A stretch of 6,957 nucleotides of DNA from an uncultured bacterium (GCA_905215575.1 CAJMQV010000101.1:1-6957); one strand, 5' to 3'. Positions 1 to 5,779 are shown, counted from the first letter of the stretch. Notes: generated by a model not told the origin, from the sequence alone. Numbers and translations: made by a program.

Positions 1-648
1 CGGTTCGCCCACGTGCAGCGGGTTGTTTTTGTCCTTTCGGCAGAGCACCCGGATGGTACGCTCCATTTCCTCTTCGCGGCCGATGAGCGGATTATGCTGC
101 TCCACCAGGTCGTTCAGGCACACCACCATGCGGCGCCACGGCTCTGCTTCGGGCATTTCCTCGTCCGGATAATCGCCTTCGGGGGCGGCATCCGGCACTT
201 TCAGATCCTTGATGGCCGCATATTCCGTAACCAGTTCGCTGAGGAACTCCGTTTTCTGTCCGTTGATGCACCGTTGCAGCAGATAATTGGCCTGCGAATC
301 CTCGAGTGCCAGAAGGCCCTGTACCAGATGCGGTATGTCTATCGTGTCCTGATCGGCATGTTCGGCCATGAGACAGGCCATCTGAATCAGCTGTGTGGTC
401 TGGACGGAAACTTCCAGCTCATAATCTATTTCCTCCGGTACCGGTTCCATTTCGTGGTCCAGATAATCATACAGAGCCACCGACAGTTCTTCGGCATTGC
501 TCCCTACATCATCCAGTGCCATCATAAAGCCCTGCTGCACCAGCATGCCTCCCAACAGATGTTCCGGCGTGATATATTCATGACGCATCGATTCTGCCAG
601 ATCACGGGCCCGGTTCAATGCCTTCTGGCTATAATAAGTCTGTTTCAT
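1..648 (-). CDS. clpA: ATP-dependent Clp protease ATP-binding subunit ClpA, N-terminal part (cut by window edge)
   Basis: ClpA is the AAA+ unfoldase that feeds substrates, including N-degron proteins delivered by ClpS, into the ClpP peptidase in the cytoplasm. The 216 visible residues start with MKQTYYSQKALNRARDLA and form a double Clp N-domain (about residues 1-145; SMRHEYITPEHLL at 20-32 is typical). An acidic, proline-rich linker follows (about 150-170), then the start of the first AAA+ domain: NPLIGREEEMERTIRVLCR at 186-204 and NNPLHVGEP at 208-216. The window ends exactly where the Walker A GxxGxGKT should begin, so all catalytic parts lie outside. The ATG at 648 is only 4 nt after the clpS stop, so the two genes are almost certainly co-transcribed with clpS first. 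The family assignment is firm; ClpC is less likely because of the partner clpS and the ClpA-like linker. Confidence 0.95.
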   Translation of the reverse strand, partial: MKQTYYSQKALNRARDLAESMRHEYITPEHLLGGMLVQQGFMMALDDVGSNAEELSVALYDYLDHEMEPVPEEIDYELEVSVQTTQLIQMACLMAEHADQDTIDIPHLVQGLLALEDSQANYLLQRCINGQKTEFLSELVTEYAAIKDLKVPDAAPEGDYPDEEMPEAEPWRRMVVCLNDLVEQHNPLIGREEEMERTIRVLCRKDKNNPLHVGEP

Positions 649-652
649 TTTG

Positions 653-967
653 CTATAGTTCTTCGTCTTCGGGTAAAACACTCAGGCGCAGCGGAAATCC
701 CTCACGGCGCGCCATGTCTGTGGCCTTCTGCACCTTGGTGCGTGCCATGTCGTAGGAATAGATGCCCACTACGGCCGAACCTTTCTGATGCACGAACAGC
801 ATGAGCTGTTCCGATTCGGCTTCCGATTTGTAGAACACCGTCTTGAGCACCAGCACCACGAAGTCCATGGTTGTAAAGTCATCATTGTGGATCACCACCT
901 TGAAGCGTCGCGGCTCCTTCAAGTCCACGCGCTCTTTGGCCTGCGAACTGCTTTGTTGCTGTTCCAT
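653..967 (-). CDS. clpS: ClpS, ATP-dependent Clp protease adaptor
   Basis: ClpS binds proteins carrying bulky N-terminal residues and hands them to ClpA(P) for degradation (the bacterial N-degron pathway). The protein has 104 residues, the usual size. A short polar N-terminal tail (about 1-19) leads into the core at FKVVIHNDDFTTMDFV. The N-degron pocket residues are visible as Asn28-Asp29-Asp30, the gatekeeper Met34 and His60 (LFVHQKGSAVVG), matching Asn34/Asp35/Asp36/Met40/His66 of the E. coli protein. It ends in an acidic EDEEL tail with a TAG stop, 4 nt before the clpA ATG. Because clpA must be read through next, this TAG is good evidence that TAG is a normal stop codon in this genome. No clear promoter box was found upstream, but an inverted repeat lies about 46 nt before the start. 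Confidence 0.96.
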   Translation of the reverse strand: MEQQQSSSQAKERVDLKEPRRFKVVIHNDDFTTMDFVVLVLKTVFYKSEAESEQLMLFVHQKGSAVVGIYSYDMARTKVQKATDMARREGFPLRLSVLPEDEEL

Positions 968-1012
968 ACTGCTTTTGCTTTTCTGTAAGTTGATAAATAC
1001 GTTTTATACCTT

Positions 1013-1036
1013 CATGTAACTATTAGATCTTACATG
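1013..1036. promoter_or_regulatory. Perfect 7-bp inverted repeat upstream of clpS
   Basis: CATGTAA (1013-1019) and TTACATG (1030-1036) form a perfect inverted repeat around a 10-nt spacer. It lies 46 nt upstream of the clpS ATG in a non-coding gap of 204 nt. The half-site spacing of about 17 bp would put both halves on nearly the same face of the helix, as for a dimeric repressor or activator; it could also fold as a weak hairpin in the leader. No regulator is known to me for this motif, so the role is inferred only from symmetry and position. Confidence 0.4.
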
Positions 1037-1131
1037 TGGCTTCTATACTCCCTTTTATTTTCTATACTTCATTTCCCGGCTTCCATTTATGTTCCTATAC
1101 GCTCCTTAAAAGAAGCTTTTTAAAAACTCTC

Positions 1132-1165
1132 CTCAAAAGGATGCCGAAACCGGTTCCTGTTTCGG
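1132..1165 (-). terminator. Probable terminator hairpin after the 189-residue gene
   Basis: CCGAAAC (1144-1150) and GTTTCGG (1159-1165) form a perfect 7-bp stem with an 8-nt loop, starting 6 nt beyond the TGA of the minus-strand gene at 1172-1741. The following minus-strand sequence has only a short T run (CATCCTTTTG), so it is a weaker terminator than the one at 1771-1797, and read-through into clpS remains possible. Confidence 0.45.
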
Positions 1166-1171
1166 AGCACA

Positions 1172-1741
1172 TCAGCAACTCGGCAGGTCCATTTTTTCGA
1201 ACTTATATCCCAGACGCTTCAGCTCCAGTGCGGCACCGATGCGATACATGGTCTTTGAAGCCGTGGCAAACACGTGATAAGCCAGTGGGCTCTGCGGTTC
1301 GATCTGTTCGCGACGGATCATGTCCACGCACTTCTGGGCGCAGCTGCGCACCATGCGTTCCAGCACGGCAGCCTCTTCGCTGTCGAGCGCAATGCCCAAC
1401 AGATCGCGCACGATAAACTCGTCCATATCATCGAAGCCCTGCTCTCCGTAGAACGCCTGATAAGGAGCTTTCGAAGTCGTATTCCAGTCGGCATCCCAAC
1501 CATAGGCAATGGCCATGCCCAGGTAAGCCGCCCAGGCCACCGAAACGGTAGGGTACTGCTGTACCTGTCCCACAGCGTCCGCCAGATATTCCGGAGCCAG
1601 TTTGTTCCAGTGTTCGTCTATATCGTCTGTAGCCAGCAAAGCGCCGTCGAGCATTTTGCAGGTGGTACACAACTTCAGCAATTCGTTTTGCAGCTTCTGT
1701 TCGAAAGCCGCCAGATAGTCTTTATATTCCATGTGTGTCAA
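1172..1741 (-). CDS. Conserved-looking protein of unknown function, 189 residues
   Basis: I do not recognise a named family. The sequence looks like a soluble, mostly helical cytoplasmic protein with no signal peptide and no membrane segment. Visible features are a CTTC pair of cysteines (Cys25, Cys28), a central aromatic/glycine-rich stretch (SVAWAAYLGMAIAYGWDADW, 67-86), an acidic patch (GFDDMDEFIVRDLL, 102-115) and two more cysteines (Cys134, Cys138). The four cysteines could bind a metal, but this is only a guess. Codon use and GC resemble those of its neighbours, and no competing ORF on the other strand has a recognisable product, so I consider it a real gene. Translation may start at ATG 1741 or at the second Met (ATG 1732); nothing decides between them. 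It lies between ric and clpS on the same strand and seems to have its own promoter just upstream. Confidence 0.82.
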   Translation of the reverse strand: MTHMEYKDYLAAFEQKLQNELLKLCTTCKMLDGALLATDDIDEHWNKLAPEYLADAVGQVQQYPTVSVAWAAYLGMAIAYGWDADWNTTSKAPYQAFYGEQGFDDMDEFIVRDLLGIALDSEEAAVLERMVRSCAQKCVDMIRREQIEPQSPLAYHVFATASKTMYRIGAALELKRLGYKFEKMDLPSC

Positions 1742-1759
1742 ATGAAAATGATTTTACTG

Positions 1760-1767
1760 CAAAGCTA
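1760..1767 (-). promoter_or_regulatory. Putative -7 promoter box (TAGCTTTG) for the 189-residue gene
   Basis: Read on the minus strand, TAGCTTTG is an exact match to the Bacteroidetes -7 consensus TAnnTTTG and lies 18 nt upstream of the ATG at 1741. No TTTG element is seen at the usual -33 distance, where the stem of the ric terminator sits instead. A transcript from here would have a leader of roughly 10-25 nt. Confidence 0.45.
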
Positions 1768-1770
1768 TAA

Positions 1771-1797
1771 AAAAAGCCGGAAAAATCCGGCTTTCTT
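1771..1797 (-). terminator. Strong rho-independent terminator after ric
   Basis: AAAGCCGGA (1773-1781) and TCCGGCTTT (1786-1794) form a perfect 9-bp stem with an AAAA loop (TTTT in the minus-strand RNA sense). On the minus strand the stem runs into a T tract continuing to TATAG, the classical intrinsic terminator layout. It lies about 75 nt beyond the ric stop codon and should end the ric (or hcp-ric) transcript. On the plus strand the tail is TTTCTTAC, which is weak. Confidence 0.88.
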
Positions 1798-1872
1798 ACA
1801 GGGAATCTTCAGTTACAGATGGTGATGTTTCGCCTTTATCAGACGGCAGATTCTTCCGCCTGAATGGCAGCC

Positions 1873-2634
1873 TCAATCGATGCGGTAGACGGTGCTTCCG
1901 GCTGTTTGGTGCTCCTCCAGTTTCAGGAATTCCGGAAAGAGGATGTTGTTCTCCAGATGGATGTGCTCGAAGAGCGCATCTACAAACGCCTCCAGTTCCT
2001 GCATCATCAGACGGTAGGACGCGCAACCGTCAGCCGGTGTCGTGAAGTTGTCCGTCAGACTGCGGATGTGCAGATAGCGGTCGCCCTCATGCTCATGTTC
2101 CAGATGCATCACCCGGATGGGGTTGGCAATGCTACCGCAGTGCATCGGTTCCAGCATACGCCCTTCGGCCGAGGCCTCGAACAGCTCATAAAGATAAGGG
2201 AAGAGTACCTGTTCTTCCTTTTGGAGATGCGCTTCCAGATCGGTGAGTGATTCTTCTATCAGACGTTGCAACTCCAGCAGTTCCGGATGGGCACTGCCAT
2301 GCACCTGAGCCACCTTGCGGACCAGCTCCAGCAACTGCGGACCACGTGTGCGGATGCCGCGATGATGAATCTTCAGAATATAGTCCATCAGCAGGTCGAG
2401 CGGCCACGAAGAAAAGGGGATACTTCCGCCTTCGTGCGGCTGGGTATGCAACTGCTCCAGGCTGCGGACCACCTTATCGGCATCAACCTGCTGACGGCGG
2501 CAGGCTGTAGCCAGATCGTCCTGACCGTGGCAGCAGAAATCCAGACCGAACTGTTTGAACACTCTTGTTGTATTGAAATCGCGTGCCACCAGAGTTCCGA
2601 TGGGCGTACGCAGCAAATCTTCTTTATTTGTCAT
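1873..2634 (-). CDS. ric: RIC-type di-iron iron-sulfur cluster repair protein (YtfE/ScdA/DnrN family)
   Basis: RIC proteins repair iron-sulfur and other iron centres damaged by nitric oxide or hydrogen peroxide in the cytoplasm. The protein has 253 residues, somewhat longer than the ~220 of E. coli YtfE. The N-terminal ScdA_N domain (about 5-60) holds the signature FGLDFCCHG with Cys34-Cys35. The hemerythrin-like four-helix domain (about 78-240) carries ligands that line up with those of E. coli YtfE: His91, His112, His136, His180 and His224, with bridging Glu140 (AHLQKEEQVLFP) and Glu228 (HIHLENNILFP). All expected ligands are present, so the protein should be functional. It follows hcp on the same strand after 123 nt with no obvious terminator between them, so co-transcription is possible. 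A strong terminator follows. The start at ATG 2634 gives the usual N-terminus (MTNKEDLLRTPIGTLVARD). Confidence 0.94.
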   Translation of the reverse strand: MTNKEDLLRTPIGTLVARDFNTTRVFKQFGLDFCCHGQDDLATACRRQQVDADKVVRSLEQLHTQPHEGGSIPFSSWPLDLLMDYILKIHHRGIRTRGPQLLELVRKVAQVHGSAHPELLELQRLIEESLTDLEAHLQKEEQVLFPYLYELFEASAEGRMLEPMHCGSIANPIRVMHLEHEHEGDRYLHIRSLTDNFTTPADGCASYRLMMQELEAFVDALFEHIHLENNILFPEFLKLEEHQTAGSTVYRID

Positions 2635-2697
2635 TTTCGTTTTTCTTTATTAAGTTCTTGAATAGAGGCTGCACGATAACAACCGATTTTCTTTATT

Positions 2698-2710
2698 TTC
2701 TGAATCAGAA
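2698..2710. promoter_or_regulatory. Operator-like palindrome TTCTGA-A-TCAGAA between hcp and ric
   Basis: A perfect 6-bp inverted repeat with a single central base sits 63 nt upstream of the ric ATG and 47 nt beyond the hcp stop. With a one-base centre it cannot fold as a good RNA hairpin, so a DNA-binding site is the likelier meaning. It does not match the GTAA-N6-TTAC dyad upstream of hcp. No TAnnTTTG box was found in this gap. Confidence 0.25.
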
Positions 2711-2757
2711 GTTTTTCGTGACCTTTTGAAAATCTTTTGAGTCATTCTTTCCGCAGT

Positions 2758-4416
2758 TCAGCAACTCAGTCCGAACGCTTTCAAATCCTCGTCCACCGTG
2801 TTGATGCCACCGATGCCGAACTGCTCTACAAGCACCTGAGCCACATTGGGCGAAAGGAAGGCCGGCAGGGTAGGACCCAGATGAATGTGCTTCACACCCA
2901 GATGCAGCAGCGCCAGCAGGACGATGACCGCCTTCTGTTCATACCATGCGATGTTGTAGACGATGGGCAGTTCGTTGATGTCCTCCAGAGCGAACACCTC
3001 CTTCAGCTTGAGCGCGATGACCGCCAGCGAGTAGCTGTCGTTGCACTGTCCGGCATCGAGCACACGCGGGATGCCTCCGATGTTTCCCAAATTCAGTTTG
3101 TTGTACTTGTATTTGGCGCATCCGGCTGTCAGAATGACACAATCCTGCGGCAAGGCACGTGCAAAGTCCGTGTAATAATTGCGGCTCTTCATGCGTCCGT
3201 CACAGCCTGCCATCACTACAAACTTACGGATGGCTCCGCTCTTGACCGCCTCGACCACCTTGTCGGCCAGTTGCAGCACCTGGTTGTGCGCAAAGCCGCC
3301 CACGATGCTTCCGGTTTCAATCTGTGTCGGCGACGGGCAGCTTTTGGCCAAAGCAATTACCTCGGAGAAATCCTTCCGTCCGTCGGCGTCCTCCGTCAGA
3401 TGCCGGCAACCCGGATAACCGGTGGCGTTGGCCGTGAAAATCTTGTCGCGATAAGGCGCGTCGGCTGCGGGCGGTACGATACAGTTGGTGGTGAAGACAA
3501 TCGGACCGTTAAAGGCGGCAAACTCCTCGCGCTGCTTCCACCACGCATTACCATAGTTGCCCGCAAAGTGAGCGTATTTCTTGAATGCCGGATAATAATG
3601 AGCCGGCAGCATCTCGCCGTGCGTGTAGACATCCACCCCCGTATCTTCGGTTTGGCGCAACAGCTCCTCCAGATCGTGCAAATCATGCCCACTGATCAGA
3701 ATACCCGGGTTCTGGCGCACTCCGATGCTCACTTCTGTAATCTCCGGATGACCGTATGACTCCGTATGCGCCCGGTCGAGCAACGCCATTACCTGTACGC
3801 CTACTGCACCCGTTTCCAGTGCCAATGCTGTCAGTTCAGTCACGGAAAGATTTCCTACGGTTATCTGGCTGAGTGCCCGTTGCAGGAACGCATGAATGCT
3901 CTAGTCCTCATATCCCAAACGGATGGCATGGTCGTGATAGGCCGCCATTCCTTTCAGTCCGTAAAGCACCAGTTCCTTGAGCGACCGCTTGTCGGGGTCT
4001 GTCTCGCTGGTTACTCCCACGGTTGCCGCTTTTGCTTTCAGTTCCTCGTCCGACGCACCGTGCCAGGTGAGTACATCCGCTTGCGGCAGAGCCACCTCCG
4101 CTTCTGCTGCCTGTTGCACCAGATTGTCGCGCATCAGCAAGCCCCGATGCACCCGTTGCCAGATGGAAGCCTCATCAAAGTTGGCGTTCGTGATGGTGGA
4201 AAACAGCGCGTCCGTCACGAAACGGTTCACGTCACTGCCCACCGGCTGATTGTTCGTACGCAGCGCTTCCGCCGCTACACTGATGCCCTTCACCACATAA
4301 AGCAGCAAATCCATAGCCGCCGAGGTTGGTGCTGTCTTTCCGCAAACACCCTTTAAAATACATCCTTTTCCCTGAGCCGCTTCCTGACACTGGAAGCAAA
4401 ACATTTTCTGTTCCAT
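2758..4416 (-). pseudogene. hcp: Hybrid cluster protein / hydroxylamine reductase, interrupted by one in-frame TAG
   Basis: Hcp is a cytoplasmic iron-sulfur protein that acts as an NO reductase in vivo and a hydroxylamine reductase in vitro. The reading frame spans 552 codons, the normal length, but codon 172 is TAG (3901-3903). This splits it into a 171-residue piece (3904-4416) and a downstream open part (2758-3900; the earliest plausible restart is GTG 3843). The N-terminal [4Fe-4S] motif is Cys7-x2-Cys10-x8-Cys19-x5-Cys25, the spacing found in Hcps of strict anaerobes. Counting through the stop, all hybrid-cluster ligands are present: His244 (SGHDLHD), Glu268 (THGEML), Cys312 (TTNCIVPP), Cys405 (MAGCDGR, the persulfide cysteine), Cys433 (TAGCAKY), Cys458 (AGQCNDS), Glu493 and Lys495 (WYEQKAV). 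These fall on, or one position from, the Desulfovibrio vulgaris numbering. No other lesion was seen, so the change is very recent or a base-call error. If the stop is real, the N-terminal piece lacks the hybrid-cluster domains and is inactive. Confidence 0.9.
3901..3903 (-). other. In-frame TAG codon inside hcp
   Basis: The minus-strand frame reads GGA TAT GAG GAC TAG AGC ATT CAT (Gly-Tyr-Glu-Asp-stop-Ser-Ile-His). Homology to Hcp continues on both sides in the same frame with no insertion or deletion. A single substitution from GAG, CAG or AAG would explain it. clpS in this window ends with a genuine TAG, arguing against a reassigned code. Confidence 0.9.
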
Positions 4417-4620
4417 AATAACCTATCGTTTTTTAATTGTTGTTATCTTTATCGTTTATCTGGTTCGGTCTGTACCGTGATGATTGAATTTTCGTTATTT
4501 TTATACCGCCATTACGTCCACAGCCTGAAGCTCTGCGGATTTTCGATTCCGGATGATGCTTCCCGGACCATCGTTGCCTGCTTGTGCCGGTGATAAGGCA
4601 CTGCTTCCGGCAACTGTTTT
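4417..4620 (-). ncRNA. Structured 5' leader of hcp (series of hairpins)
   Basis: The expected hcp transcript begins near 4620 and has a leader of about 200 nt. Its sequence holds several stems in a row. GTTGCC/GGCAAC (4573-4578 with 4609-4614) encloses GTGCC/GGCAC (4584-4588 with 4597-4601). Then come TCCGG/CCGGA (4548-4552 with 4563-4567), CCACAG/CTGCGG (4518-4523 with 4533-4538, one G-U pair) and CGGT/ACCG (4466-4469 with 4474-4477). The last ~45 nt before the ATG are AT-rich and unstructured, which suits ribosome access in Bacteroidetes. I could not match it to a known riboswitch class. The stems are seen directly; a regulatory or mRNA-protecting role is inference. Confidence 0.4.
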
Positions 4621-4625
4621 CGGCG

Positions 4626-4633
4626 CAAATATA
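4626..4633 (-). promoter_or_regulatory. hcp: Putative hcp promoter, -7 box TATATTTG
   Basis: On the minus strand TATATTTG matches the Bacteroidetes -7 consensus TAnnTTTG exactly. No TTTG lies at the usual -33 distance (the nearest, at 4645-4648, is too close). This suits a promoter that depends on an activator, and a Crp/Fnr-type dyad lies just upstream. The transcript would start near 4619-4622. Confidence 0.55.
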
Positions 4634-4655
4634 GTCGCCGTTTCCAAAGTGGAGC

Positions 4656-4669
4656 GTAATCTATGTTAC
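4656..4669. promoter_or_regulatory. Probable HcpR-type (Crp/Fnr) operator, GTAA-N6-TTAC
   Basis: GTAA (4656-4659) and TTAC (4666-4669) form a perfect dyad with a 6-nt spacer, the geometry used by Crp/Fnr dimers (compare TGTGA-N6-TCACA for CRP). Its centre at 4662.5 is about 41 bp upstream of the expected hcp start, the class II activation position. It is also only 25 nt before the ATG of the divergent regulator gene, so the same site could autoregulate that gene, probably by repression. Confidence 0.6.
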
Positions 4670-4694
4670 ACCCCATAATAATGAAAGTTAAACT

Positions 4695-5324
4695 ATGCCT
4701 ACATTCTACGATTTATACGATTTTTCGCTTTTTGCCGAGGCCGACCGCAACCGTATAGACCGTTTGCTTCAGCAATCGGCCAACCGAATCCGGACCTATC
4801 ACGAAGGCGACCTGATAGCCTTGCAAGGCAATCCCTGCCGTTCGTTGATGCTGCTCTGTTCGGGCAGTGTCTCAGCCCGCATGACTCACGATGAAGGAAA
4901 GGAAATCGTAATCGAAACGCTGCATGCTCCCGAGATTCTGGCCCCAGCCTTTCTGTACGGTTCCGAGAACCGTTTTCCGGTGACGCTCATTGCCGCGACC
5001 GACTGCCGGGTGTGGTTCATCTCCCGAGAAGTGTTTCTGGAGATGATGGAAGCCGACCGCACCGTGCTGCGCCGTTTTCTGGAAAACATATCCGACCGCA
5101 GTGTGTTTCTCAGTCGCAAGCTGAATGAGTTCGCTTTGCAGAGTCTGCCCACCCGCATCCTGAGTTACCTGAAAACACACAGCTGCATCCAGAATATTCA
5201 GGAGGTGGCTTTCATTATGGGAGTGGCGCGCCCGTCGCTCTCGCGTGCCCTTTCCCTGTTGGTGGAGCAAGGCCGGGTGCGGAAGGAGTCTGGCGGTTAT
5301 GTGGCTGCCGATCACGAAGGCTGA
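4695..5324 (+). CDS. Crp/Fnr-family transcription regulator, probable HcpR-type activator of hcp
   Basis: This 209-residue protein has the two-domain Crp/Fnr layout. The N-terminal cyclic-nucleotide-binding-like beta barrel spans about residues 10-115 (YHEGDLIALQGNPCRSLMLL at 35-54, then GSVSARM). A long dimerisation helix follows (about 116-148), then a winged helix-turn-helix from about 152 to 205, with NIQEVAFIMGVARPSLSRAL (167-186) as the DNA-reading unit. It has no N-terminal cysteine cluster of the FNR type (cysteines only at 48, 55, 104 and 164), so it should not sense oxygen through [4Fe-4S]. HcpR proteins of this family respond to NO, with haem shown for some members, but the sequence alone does not prove this here. 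It is divergent from hcp, and a matching dyad lies in the gap. ATG 4695 is preferred because the upstream ATG at 4681 is out of frame and opens only a 25-codon ORF. Its own promoter is not clear. Confidence 0.88.
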   Translation: MPTFYDLYDFSLFAEADRNRIDRLLQQSANRIRTYHEGDLIALQGNPCRSLMLLCSGSVSARMTHDEGKEIVIETLHAPEILAPAFLYGSENRFPVTLIAATDCRVWFISREVFLEMMEADRTVLRRFLENISDRSVFLSRKLNEFALQSLPTRILSYLKTHSCIQNIQEVAFIMGVARPSLSRALSLLVEQGRVRKESGGYVAADHEG

Positions 5325-5440
5325 GCCGGTTTGTCGAATTGCTGTTTTTGTAGTTGAGTGACTATTTTTGATATTTAGTTTTAAGCTCTTTTGTTTGACT
5401 ATTCTTCCTCTTTTGAAAAAGAGCAGGTTGTAATTGTGGT

Positions 5441-5487
5441 AAAAAATGGTCTCGATGATTTTTTAAAATCGTCGAGACCATTTTTTT
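5441..5487 (+). terminator. Strong rho-independent terminator after the Crp/Fnr regulator
   Basis: A long stem pairs 5441-5462 with 5465-5486. Its core is ATGGTCTCGATGA against TCGTCGAGACCAT, with one G-U pair, A-T pairs at both ends, and a T tract running to 5487. It lies about 115 nt beyond the regulator stop codon. The minus strand also ends in a T run, so it could work in both directions. Confidence 0.9.
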
Positions 5488-5714
5488 AATTTATCAGGAT
5501 CAATTTTTCATTCATCAGAAGTCGGTTTCTGGAATGTTCATTCAATATTTTTATTTTTGACCATTTACTAAGGTTATTTGATGGTTGTTATTCTTGAAAT
5601 TTTATTTGTCTGAAACTGCAGGTCTATATATTTTATAAATTTCGGTATCATTTCATCTCTGTTAATTTAATATAATTTGTATATACTTTTATTCTGATTT
5701 ATAGTTGTAATGTA

Positions 5715-5722
5715 TATATTTG
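5715..5722 (+). promoter_or_regulatory. Putative -7 box TATATTTG for the secreted-protein gene
   Basis: This is an exact match to the Bacteroidetes TAnnTTTG box, 140 nt upstream of the ATG at 5863. No convincing TTTG element lies 19-21 nt further upstream. The surrounding DNA is very AT-rich, so chance occurrence is possible; another exact match is at 5552-5559. Confidence 0.35.
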
Positions 5723-5764
5723 TCCTACAAATAGAATTAAAACTATTTCTAATAAAAGTGACTC

Positions 5765-5779
5765 GGTAACAGAGTTACC
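5765..5779 (+). promoter_or_regulatory. Inverted repeat GGTAAC-AGA-GTTACC in the leader of the secreted-protein gene
   Basis: A perfect 6-bp inverted repeat with a 3-nt centre lies downstream of the putative promoter box and 83 nt before the start codon. It could be a leader hairpin or an operator. Its inner halves resemble the GTAA/TTAC halves upstream of hcp, but the spacing is 5 nt rather than 6, so binding by the same regulator is doubtful. Confidence 0.3.

Noticed and set aside
13..804. Plus-strand ORF of 263 codons opposite clpA and clpS
   Set aside because: It overlaps two firmly identified genes on the other strand and shows no domain of its own.
2737..3759. Long plus-strand ORF of 340 codons opposite hcp
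   Set aside because: It is antisense to well-recognised Hcp sequence with all cluster ligands. Its own translation has no family signature and is rich in His/Gln/Arg, as is typical for a shadow frame.
3901..3903. TAG as a reassigned or pyrrolysine-type sense codon
   Set aside because: clpS ends in TAG 4 nt before the clpA start, so TAG is used as a normal stop. Hcp does not contain pyrrolysine in known members, and no supporting tRNA or Pyl gene is in the window.
4512..4571. 19-codon minus-strand ORF in the hcp leader (possible leader peptide starting MVREASSG)
   Set aside because: It is very short, has no run of regulatory codons and no ribosome site, and overlaps the hairpins; chance is the simplest explanation.
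4645..4648. TTTG as a -33 element of the hcp promoter
   Set aside because: It lies only 11 nt upstream of the -7 box; the usual gap is about 19-21 nt.
4681..4758. Upstream ATG at 4681 as start or upstream ORF of the regulator
   Set aside because: It is out of frame with the regulator and gives only 25 codons before a stop. ATG 4695 gives the expected Crp/Fnr N-terminus.
4872..5315. Minus-strand ORF of 147 codons opposite the Crp/Fnr regulator
   Set aside because: The plus-strand frame encodes a complete Crp/Fnr protein with a helix-turn-helix; the antisense product is unrecognisable.
5765..5779. Second HcpR-type operator
   Set aside because: The half-sites resemble GTAA/TTAC, but the spacer is 5 nt instead of 6, which would misplace the dimer.
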